A stretch of DNA of 64,000 nt, from NCBI RefSeq assembly GCF_000616095.1, contig NZ_BAMS01000001.1, forward strand, positions 434,001 through 498,000, given 5' to 3'. This document shows positions 58,184-64,000 of the stretch, one piece after another. A program made the position numbers and the translations under genes. Position 1 is the stretch's first letter; each line of letters starts with the position of its first letter. This DNA is from Sneathiella glossodoripedis JCM 23214. Its GTDB lineage: Bacteria > Pseudomonadota > Alphaproteobacteria > Sneathiellales > Sneathiellaceae. A model generated the notes under the pieces. It ran no database searches, was not told the origin of the DNA, and worked only from the letters and a program-made list of their open reading frames with translations.

Positions 58184-58432
58184 CTAGTCTTTTTTGTCAG
58201 ACTTATCTTGAGTAAAAGAATTCCAGAACATGTTCTGCATCTGGTCAAACCCTTTCATACTCGCAGGCAGCCAGTTTTTCATCATATTTTCTGCATCCAG
58301 GTTATTAATATTTTCCATCATTTTTTTCTGGATTTCAGCCATTAACGCCTGTTGCATGGGTTCCACATCCGGAAGTCCAAAAAATTTCCTTGCTTCTTCT
58401 GGTGTACACTCAATATCAAGATTAATCTTCAT
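58184..58432 (-). CDS. DUF6489 family small protein
   Basis: 82 residues beginning MKINLDIECTPEEARKFFGLPDVEPMQ, characteristic of the DUF6489 family found before mnmE in alphaproteobacteria, with a helical end (MKNWLPASMKGFDQMQNMFW). Function unknown; possibly related to phasin-like helices. ATG 58432 chosen because the family starts there; 13 bp from mnmE. Confidence 0.8.
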   Translation of the reverse strand: MKINLDIECTPEEARKFFGLPDVEPMQQALMAEIQKKMMENINNLDAENMMKNWLPASMKGFDQMQNMFWNSFTQDKSDKKD

Positions 58433-58539
58433 GGATGCATTCCTTGTATTGTTCGCCATAGAACGATATTCAAGTTATGTGAAAATCACTGGTGGATCAA
58501 TCAGATGGATTGATTTCACATAAAATAATGGATTTAGTA

Positions 58540-60564
58540 ATGCGAAATGTCCTTGATCAGGAAACAAGCCCATATCTGCTGCAACATAAAGACAATCCCG
58601 TTCATTGGCAGCCCTGGGGACAGGACGCTCTGGATCAGGCCAAAAGAGAAGGCAAACCGATCCTGCTCAGCATCGGTTATGCAGCCTGTCATTGGTGTCA
58701 TGTTATGGCCCATGAAAGCTTCGAAGACGAACAGGTCGCGGCAGTAATGAACGATCTGTATATCAATATTAAGGTCGATCGGGAGGAAAGACCTGACATC
58801 GATAATATCTATCAAACGGCTCTCGCGTTGCTGGGAGAACAGGGCGGATGGCCACTGACCATGTTTCTCAACTCAAAAGGGGAACCCTTCTGGGGCGGTA
58901 CATATTTTCCAAAAGAAACCGCTTATGGTCGACCCGGATTTATCCATGTCCTGGAATCCGTTCATGGTATTTTCCAAAATGAACCCGAAAAAGTAACCAA
59001 AAACCGGGATATATTAAAAGCAGCGCTGAAAAAGCATAATTCGGTACCCGATGGCGACAGGCCCAAACTGAATTTGGACGTTCTGGACAGGATCGCTGCA
59101 CGTTACAGTGAAGAAGCAGATCAGGAACATGGCGGGATCGGATCAGCCCCTAAATTCCCCCAAACCTATGTTTTAGAAAATCTGTGGCGAAGCTATGTAC
59201 GGACAGGTCATGACATTCTGTCCGATATAACTGTTAAGGCCCTCACCCATATGTCTCAAGGCGGCATTTATGATCATCTGGGCGGCGGATATGCGAGATA
59301 TTCTACCGATGCAGAGTGGCTGGTCCCGCATTTTGAAAAGATGCTTTATGATAATGCGCTGATCCTGGATCTCTTGGTTCTGGTTCATCACGAAACCAAG
59401 AGCGAGCTTTTCAAAAGCCGTATTTATGAAACAATAGAATGGGTCCTTCGCGAAATGATTGGTGAAAACGGAGCGTTTTCATCCACAATCGATGCAGATA
59501 GCGAAGGTGAGGAAGGGAAGTTTTATGTATGGAGCATCGCTGAGCTGGAAGCCATTTTAGGGGACGAAGCTGCTCAGTTTTGTGAAATATATGGTGTTGA
59601 AGCCGAAGGAAACTGGGAAGGCAAAAATATACTTCACCGATTAAACTATCCAACCACCCTTGATCCGGAATTTGAAACGGCACTCGGGGCATTGCGCTCC
59701 AAATTATTTGAGGAACGCAAAAAAAGGGTAGCACCTGAGCTTGATGATAAAATATTGACCGACTGGAACGGCTTGATGATTGCCGCAATGGCCAAAGCCG
59801 GTGCCTATTTCAGCGAAGTCAGGTGGGTGGAGCAGGCGGAAAACGCGTTTACCGCCATCACAACACATTCTATGGAGGATGATGGACGGCTCTATCACAG
59901 CTATCGACTTGGATTAGCCAAACATACTGGTATTCTTGAAGATTATGCCAATATGGCCCGGGCGGCCTTAACCTTGTATGAAATAACCGGAAGGAATTTT
60001 TACCTGGAGCGCGCCAAAACCTGGTTTTCAATTCTAAACACGCATTTCTGGGATACAGAAGGTGGGTATTTCCAAACAGCAGATGATGCAGAAGCCCTGA
60101 TTGTCCGGAGCAAGAGTGCATTTGATAACGCGGTTCCCTCTGGTAATGGGACCATGCTCGAAGTTCTTGCCAAACTTCATTACCTGACCGGAGAGAGAGA
60201 ACCCTTTGAAAAAGCCACTGATATTGTTCGGTGTTTTTCAGCAGAACTGGGACGTAATTTCTTCCCCCTTGCCACTTTCCTCAATAATTTTGAGACTCTG
60301 ATTGAAGGAAAACAGATCATTATAGTGGGTGGACGGGACGAGCCTGAAACGCAGGATCTTTTAAACGAACTTCGAAATTTCAGTATTCCAAACAAGGTGT
60401 TGAATATTATTACGGATACGGAAGATTTGCCGTTTGACCATCCGGCAAAAGGGAAATCACGTGTTGATGATAAACCTACCGCCTATATTTGCACTGGGCC
60501 CGTCTGTTCCCTGCCCGCAACTTCACCACTGGATTTGCGAAAAATACTGGAGGGAGACCAATAG
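58540..60564 (+). CDS. Thioredoxin-domain protein, DUF255/YyaL (spermatogenesis-associated 20) family
   Basis: About 674 residues. N-terminal DUF255 thioredoxin-like domain with [22 protein letters not shown], then [20 protein letters not shown] (CHWC in place of the CxxC of thioredoxin), followed by an (alpha/alpha)6 barrel region resembling N-acylglucosamine 2-epimerases. Role not established. Starts at ATG 58540 or 58528. The methyltransferase gene follows after 1 bp. Confidence 0.9.
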   Translation: MRNVLDQETSPYLLQHKDNPVHWQPWGQDALDQAKREGKPILLSIGYAACHWCHVMAHESFEDEQVAAVMNDLYINIKVDREERPDIDNIYQTALALLGEQGGWPLTMFLNSKGEPFWGGTYFPKETAYGRPGFIHVLESVHGIFQNEPEKVTKNRDILKAALKKHNSVPDGDRPKLNLDVLDRIAARYSEEADQEHGGIGSAPKFPQTYVLENLWRSYVRTGHDILSDITVKALTHMSQGGIYDHLGGGYARYSTDAEWLVPHFEKMLYDNALILDLLVLVHHETKSELFKSRIYETIEWVLREMIGENGAFSSTIDADSEGEEGKFYVWSIAELEAILGDEAAQFCEIYGVEAEGNWEGKNILHRLNYPTTLDPEFETALGALRSKLFEERKKRVAPELDDKILTDWNGLMIAAMAKAGAYFSEVRWVEQAENAFTAITTHSMEDDGRLYHSYRLGLAKHTGILEDYANMARAALTLYEITGRNFYLERAKTWFSILNTHFWDTEGGYFQTADDAEALIVRSKSAFDNAVPSGNGTMLEVLAKLHYLTGEREPFEKATDIVRCFSAELGRNFFPLATFLNNFETLIEGKQIIIVGGRDEPETQDLLNELRNFSIPNKVLNIITDTEDLPFDHPAKGKSRVDDKPTAYICTGPVCSLPATSPLDLRKILEGDQ

Positions 60565-60565
60565 T

Positions 60566-61045
60566 ATGCCGCAGCTCAGTATGCATAGTCCTGTGGGAGA
60601 TCTCACTGTGACTGAAGAAGATGGACAGATTATTTCGCTAGACTGGGGTTGGGTTCCCTCTGAATGGCAGGAAGAAACACCCTTACTTCTCACGGCAATT
60701 GAACAGCTGAACGACTATTTTGATGCTAAAAGACTAGAATTTGATTTACCACTAAATCCGCCGGGATCACAGTTTCAAAAAGCGGTCTGTTCAGCGATGA
60801 GTGCCATACCTGCAGGTCAAACACGATCATATGGTGAAATAGCAAAAGACCTTGATAGTTCCGCTCAAGCAGTGGGGAATGCCTGCGGGCTAAATCCCAT
60901 TCCTATCATAATTCCCTGCCACAGAGTTCTTGCAGCCAATCGAGAAATGGGCGGATTTTCCGGCCAAGGCGGCGTCGAGACAAAGAAGAAACTGCTTGCC
61001 CTCGAAAACGCTTTGCCACCACAACAACAAAGTCTAGATTTATAA
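60566..61045 (+). CDS. ogt: Methylated-DNA-protein-cysteine methyltransferase (MGMT)
   Basis: Suicide DNA repair protein that takes the methyl group from O6-methylguanine. The acceptor cysteine lies in IIPCHRVLA; SYGEIAKDL and GNACGLNPIPI are the HTH and active-site surroundings. 159 residues from the ATG at 60566, one base after the stop of the preceding gene. Called ogt/ada C-domain type; no Ada N-terminus. Confidence 0.92.
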   Translation: MPQLSMHSPVGDLTVTEEDGQIISLDWGWVPSEWQEETPLLLTAIEQLNDYFDAKRLEFDLPLNPPGSQFQKAVCSAMSAIPAGQTRSYGEIAKDLDSSAQAVGNACGLNPIPIIIPCHRVLAANREMGGFSGQGGVETKKKLLALENALPPQQQSLDL

Positions 61046-61091
61046 AATCAAACCTGATCAAGGGGCGCAACTCCTGACAAATGGGTAGATA

Positions 61092-62066
61092 ATGACAAAA
61101 GCAATTATATTTGAAGAATTTGGCGGACCAGAAGTGATGAAATGGTCTGATGTCGAAGTTGGAAAACCGGGACCCGGCGAAGTTCGTATCAAACACGCTG
61201 CCGTCGGCCTGAATTACATTGATGTCTATTTCAGAACCGGGCTCTATCCAAGCCCCCTGCCCGCCTCGCCAGGAATGGAAGCGGTCGGTATTGTTCAGGA
61301 AATTGGCGAAGGTGTGAAATTTGTCAAAGCCGGAGACCGAGTTGCATATGCAGGGCGCCCGATCGGAGCCTATTCCGAAGAACGTATTATGCCTGAGGAT
61401 AACCTGATCCAAATCCCGGAAAATATTGATGATGAAACCGCAGCTGCGATGATGCTGCAGGGAATGACTGTAGAATACCTCCTTCAGCGGACGTTTCACG
61501 TGAAACAAGGTGATACGATCCTATTTCATGCTGCAGCTGGCGGAGTTGGCCTTATTGCCTGTCAATGGGCAAAACATATTGGGGCGACCGTGATTGGCAC
61601 TGTTGGTTCAGAGGAAAAAGCTGCCCTTGCAAAAGAACATGGCTGTGATCACACCATTAACTATCGCACTGAAGATTTCCAAAAACGCGTAATGGAAATC
61701 ACTAACGGCGAAGGTGTTCCGGTTGTTTACGATAGTATTGGCAAGGATACTTTTGAGAAATCACTGGATTGCCTGAAACCCATGGGATTGATGGTGTCTT
61801 ACGGAAACGCGACAGGCCCTGTAAATAATGTTGATCTGGGAACCCTCGCTGCCAAAGGATCCCTTTTTGTTACTCGTCCCACTCTGATGACCTATAACGC
61901 AAAACGCGAAGATCTGGAAAAGTCAGCAGCGGATCTGATCAAGTTGGTCAGTAACGGCACTCTAAAAATAAATATCGGTCAAAGATATCATCTATCAGAA
62001 GCTGCCAAAGCCCATGAAGATCTGGAAGGTAGAAAAACAACAGGATCCACTATTTTTACCCTGTAA
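61092..62066 (+). CDS. qor: Quinone oxidoreductase (NADPH), zeta-crystallin-like
   Basis: MDR-family reductase of 324 residues without the zinc site. AAAGGVGLIACQWAKH is the NADPH loop; VKHAAVGLNYIDVYFRTGLY and PASPGMEAVG are standard. The parS site 4 at 61492 codes for FHVKQ inside the gene. Followed by a terminator. Confidence 0.92.
   Translation: MTKAIIFEEFGGPEVMKWSDVEVGKPGPGEVRIKHAAVGLNYIDVYFRTGLYPSPLPASPGMEAVGIVQEIGEGVKFVKAGDRVAYAGRPIGAYSEERIMPEDNLIQIPENIDDETAAAMMLQGMTVEYLLQRTFHVKQGDTILFHAAAGGVGLIACQWAKHIGATVIGTVGSEEKAALAKEHGCDHTINYRTEDFQKRVMEITNGEGVPVVYDSIGKDTFEKSLDCLKPMGLMVSYGNATGPVNNVDLGTLAAKGSLFVTRPTLMTYNAKREDLEKSAADLIKLVSNGTLKINIGQRYHLSEAAKAHEDLEGRKTTGSTIFTL
61492..61507. other. 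parS: parS site 4 (within qor)
   Basis: CGTTTCACGTGAAACA, 15 of 16 consensus bases, in the qor coding region 5 kb from site 3. Confidence 0.85.
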
Positions 62067-62083
62067 TCAGCGGTTATCTAAAT

Positions 62084-62118
62084 AAAAATGGCATCTCTTC
62101 GCGGGGATGCCATTTTTT
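62084..62118 (+). terminator. Rho-independent terminator of qor
   Basis: A long AT/GC hairpin (AAAAATGGCATC / GATGCCATTTTTT) 18 bases after the qor stop, with a T-run. The flanking A-run also makes it usable from the other side. Confidence 0.85.
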
Positions 62119-62139
62119 ATGAAAATATTTAACTGACAA

Positions 62140-62168
62140 GTTAAATTATTATAAATCAATAATTTAAC
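62140..62168. repeat. Inverted repeat in the AT-rich DNA beyond the toxin-like gene
   Basis: Perfect 11-bp arms GTTAAATTATT and AATAATTTAAC with a seven-base spacer, followed by a second pair TAGTAAT/ATTACTA (62171-62194). The stretch is over 80% A+T, unlike the rest of the window. Confidence 0.5.
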
Positions 62169-62239
62169 TATAGTAATTACATAAATTATTACTAAAAATT
62201 TCTGATAAAAATCCTAAAAATTTAGATATAAAATCTGAT

Positions 62240-62620
62240 CTAGAGCGGAATTGATTTTTGTTGAAAGAATCCAATAAGTGACTTTTCATTCATGCCACCT
62301 TTAGCGATGGAAGAAAAAAGTTTGAGAATATCGTCATTGGTCAAATCAAGCAAAAAGCCGTTTCGCCGTAATGTCATCATAACGAGTAGAATCGCCAGAG
62401 AAGCATTTCCTTTGCTGGCAGGCTGTTCGGAAATAACGCCAGTGAACAGAGACAAAACCACTTCAAAAATATCTGAGCTGGATTTTGAGGTAACCATCAT
62501 TCTCGGCCAGGCAAGTGCAGCCCGAATTTTGACATCATCAATCTGGCAATCACCATCCCCAAAATCCGAGGATAACCTTCTATAGGTTTCGCGAATAACG
62601 GCTCGAGTTGGTAGATGCAT
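62240..62620 (-). CDS. Doc/Fic-fold protein with a degenerate Fic motif, possible toxin of a TA pair
   Basis: 126 residues that follow the Doc layout: an N-terminal region, KIRAALAWPR matching the Doc ALAxP segment, IFEVVLSLFTGV, the Fic helix, then MMTLRRNGFLL. The Fic motif HxFx(D/E)(A/G)N(K/R)R reads here QPASKGNAS: His66 is Gln, the acid is Lys70, and the K-R pair is Ala-Ser; only Gly71-Asn72 remain. So AMPylation/phosphotransfer chemistry is unlikely. It ends SLIGFFQQKSIPL. Eight bases downstream of the AbrB-like gene. Confidence 0.7.
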   Translation of the reverse strand: MHLPTRAVIRETYRRLSSDFGDGDCQIDDVKIRAALAWPRMMVTSKSSSDIFEVVLSLFTGVISEQPASKGNASLAILLVMMTLRRNGFLLDLTNDDILKLFSSIAKGGMNEKSLIGFFQQKSIPL

Positions 62621-62628
62621 AAAATCCC

Positions 62629-62874
62629 CTATTTGAAGAGCCGTTTGAGTGAAGGGCGGTAATGAGTTTCAATTGGCTCATAAAGAGCCATGAACTCATC
62701 AAACTCAGGATCGATTTTTCGAACCTGCAGGCCATCTCCTTCAATTTTAACTCGCAAAGTATCCCCTATTTCATAGCCAAGATGGCGCAGAAACTCAGCC
62801 GGAATAGTCACGCCCGCTGCACTTCCCGTCTTTCTGAGTTTGGTCTCGAAAGGCTCAAGGTCTTTTTTAACCAT
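62629..62874 (-). CDS. AbrB/SpoVT-type antitoxin-like protein
   Basis: 81 residues. SpoVT-AbrB swapped-hairpin DNA-binding domain at residues 10-50 (KLRKTGSAAGVTIPAEFLRHLGY, GDTLRVKIEGDGLQVRKI), then an acidic to basic C-tail (DPEFDEFMALYEPIETHYRPSLK) which in TA systems would bind the toxin. First gene of a two-gene unit with the Doc-like gene; a perfect 18-bp palindrome lies 36 bp upstream. Confidence 0.85.
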   Translation of the reverse strand: MVKKDLEPFETKLRKTGSAAGVTIPAEFLRHLGYEIGDTLRVKIEGDGLQVRKIDPEFDEFMALYEPIETHYRPSLKRLFK

Positions 62875-62909
62875 AAAAAATAACCTGTAATATCAGATGT
62901 CTATACAAG

Positions 62910-62927
62910 TAATAACATATGTTATTA
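62910..62927. promoter_or_regulatory. Perfect palindrome TAATAACATATGTTATTA upstream of the AbrB-like gene
   Basis: An exact 18-bp palindrome, 36 bp before the AbrB-like ATG, in the position of an antitoxin autoregulatory operator. Confidence 0.65.
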
Positions 62928-62962
62928 TTAATTCTAAGGATTAAATCAAATGCCAGAAATAC

Positions 62963-62994
62963 AAAAAAAGCGCCACCTGGTGAGGTAGCGCTTT
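62963..62994 (-). terminator. Rho-independent terminator of rho
   Basis: On the minus strand a 12-bp stem with one G-U (AAAGCGCTACCT / AGGTGGCGCTTT), four-base loop and seven T, 24 bases after the rho stop. Confidence 0.88.
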
Positions 62995-63018
62995 AATGAA
63001 GGATATCATTTTAACCCA

Positions 63019-64000
63019 TCAGGTATTCATTGAATCAAAGAAGTCGTCATTTGTTTTGCTTGTCCGCAATTTATCGAGCAGGAATTCCATTGCATCCGTT
63101 GTTCCCATTGGGTTAAGGATACGGCGCAGAACCCACATTTTCTGCAAGGTGGCTTTATCCACAAGCAATTCTTCTTTTCGGGTACCTGACTTGGTAATAT
63201 CAATAGCCGGGAACACACGTTTATCAGAAAGTTTGCGATCAAGAATAATTTCAGAGTTACCTGTTCCTTTGAATTCTTCAAAGATAACTTCATCCATTCT
63301 TGAACCTGTATCGATAAGAGCTGTCGCAACAATAGTTAGCGATCCGCCTTCCTCGATATTACGGGCAGCACCAAAGAAACGTTTAGGTCGCTGCAATGCA
63401 TTTGCATCAACACCACCGGTCAAAACCTTACCACTGGATGGAACAACTGTGTTATAGGCGCGGGCCAACCGGGTAATACTGTCCAAAAGAATAACCACGT
63501 CACGTTTATGCTCCACCAGACGCTTGGCTTTCTCAATCACCATTTCTGCAACCTGAACATGGCGGGCTGCTGGCTCGTCAAAGGTAGAGGAGATAACCTC
63601 ACCTTTTACTGATCGCTTCATGTCCGTCACCTCTTCGGGGCGCTCATCAATCAGAAGGACAATCAGATAGACTTCGGGATTATTGGTTGTAATGGAGTTG
63701 GCGATATTCTGAAGAAGAACCGTTTTACCGGTACGCGGGGGTGCAACAATCAATGCACGCTGCCCTTTACCTTGCGGGGAAACCAGATCAATTACTCGGG
63801 CAGAACTGATTTCTTTTGTTGGATCTGGTGTTTCAAGCTTGATCCGTTCATCAGGATAAAGCGGTGTCAGGTTATCAAAATTGATTTTATGGCGCGCTTT
63901 TTCCGGCTCTTCGAAATTAATCTGCTGCACTTTAAGAAGTGCAAAATATCTCTCCCCATCCTTGGGACTGCGAATTTGTCCCTCTACCGTGTCCCCTGTT
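63019..64000 (-). CDS. rho: Transcription termination factor Rho, 5' part off the right edge
   Basis: Hexameric RNA helicase. Visible: the end of the RNA-binding domain ([14 protein letters not shown]), Walker [12 protein letters not shown], Walker [17 protein letters not shown]-loop GALQ-like [16 protein letters not shown]-loop [14 protein letters not shown], and FDSMNT end. The frame is open to the window edge. The usual length is about 420; about 327 residues lie inside. Confidence 0.96.
   Translation of the reverse strand, partial: TGDTVEGQIRSPKDGERYFALLKVQQINFEEPEKARHKINFDNLTPLYPDERIKLETPDPTKEISSARVIDLVSPQGKGQRALIVAPPRTGKTVLLQNIANSITTNNPEVYLIVLLIDERPEEVTDMKRSVKGEVISSTFDEPAARHVQVAEMVIEKAKRLVEHKRDVVILLDSITRLARAYNTVVPSSGKVLTGGVDANALQRPKRFFGAARNIEEGGSLTIVATALIDTGSRMDEVIFEEFKGTGNSEIILDRKLSDKRVFPAIDITKSGTRKEELLVDKATLQKMWVLRRILNPMGTTDAMEFLLDKLRTSKTNDDFFDSMNT

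Noticed and set aside
60906-61508. 200-residue minus-strand ORF starting MFHVKR
   Set aside because: Antisense to the methyltransferase and qor genes; the start is the parS palindrome read backwards.
1-64000. CRISPR arrays, insertion sequences, prophage, rRNA operons
   Set aside because: No regularly spaced repeats, transposase or phage-like ORFs, or rRNA sequence were seen on either strand.

Overview
The window is chromosomal DNA of an alphaproteobacterium with moderate G+C. The gene order fits the Rhodospirillales/Sneathiella-like part of the class, but I cannot fix the genus by eye. Three blocks point to the class: rnd-kdsD-lptC-lptA-lptB-rpoN-hpf-ptsN; TIGR02300-aroA-cmk-rpsA-sppA-ihfB-lapA-pyrF-trpF-trpB-trpA-accD-folC; and DUF3576-leuS-lptE-holA facing parB-parA-rsmG-mnmG-mnmE-rho. 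Four near-perfect parS sites lie between 54.5 and 61.5 kb, so the right end is the ParB-loaded, probably origin-proximal, part of the chromosome.

Layout. 0-9.3 kb: acnB (cut by the left edge), a 7TM-sensor histidine kinase, an alpha/beta hydrolase with its divergent LysR regulator, OsmC, an IMPACT-domain protein and a large secreted CARDB protein. 9.5-17.3 kb: LPS transport and sigma-54 block, ending in an M23 peptidase. 17.3-21.7 kb: DUF1150-Hsp20 behind a ROSE-like RNA thermometer, a two-domain 3-hydroxyacyl-CoA dehydrogenase, and a cobalt-type nitrile hydratase operon with an unexplained fourth gene. 22-23.5 kb: an AT-rich stretch with a small membrane protein, a DUF2059 protein and tRNA-Ala(GGC). 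23.5-37.7 kb: aromatic amino acid, translation, pyrimidine and tryptophan genes. 37.7-47.8 kb: a mixed accessory block (response regulator, ribA, a secreted or structural unknown behind a sigma-54 promoter, EamA and MATE transporters, L,D-transpeptidase, YggS, thiamine-phosphate-synthase-like protein, two tandem sulfotransferases, porin). 47.8-62 kb: leuS/lptE/holA and the par/gid block, a DUF255 protein, a methyltransferase and a quinone oxidoreductase. 62.1-64 kb: an AT-rich toxin-antitoxin-like cassette beside rho.

Ten genes (acnB, histidine kinase, ptsN, hydroxyacyl-CoA dehydrogenase, nitrile hydratase accessory gene, aroA, trpA, one sulfotransferase, parB, mnmG) are each broken by one small indel; in nine of them adding one base restores the family sequence, often by lengthening a 1-5 base run. 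Several are essential in most bacteria, so these are most likely sequence errors, not decay. I annotate them as full-length genes and give the break point.

The best candidates for new biology are: an AbrB-like gene paired with a Doc-fold protein whose Fic active-site motif is destroyed, with a perfect 18-bp palindrome upstream; a perfect terminator hairpin inside the sppA coding region; a ROSE-like thermometer on hsp20; and a sigma-54 promoter driving an unknown 312-residue protein. I found no CRISPR array, transposase, prophage or rRNA operon.
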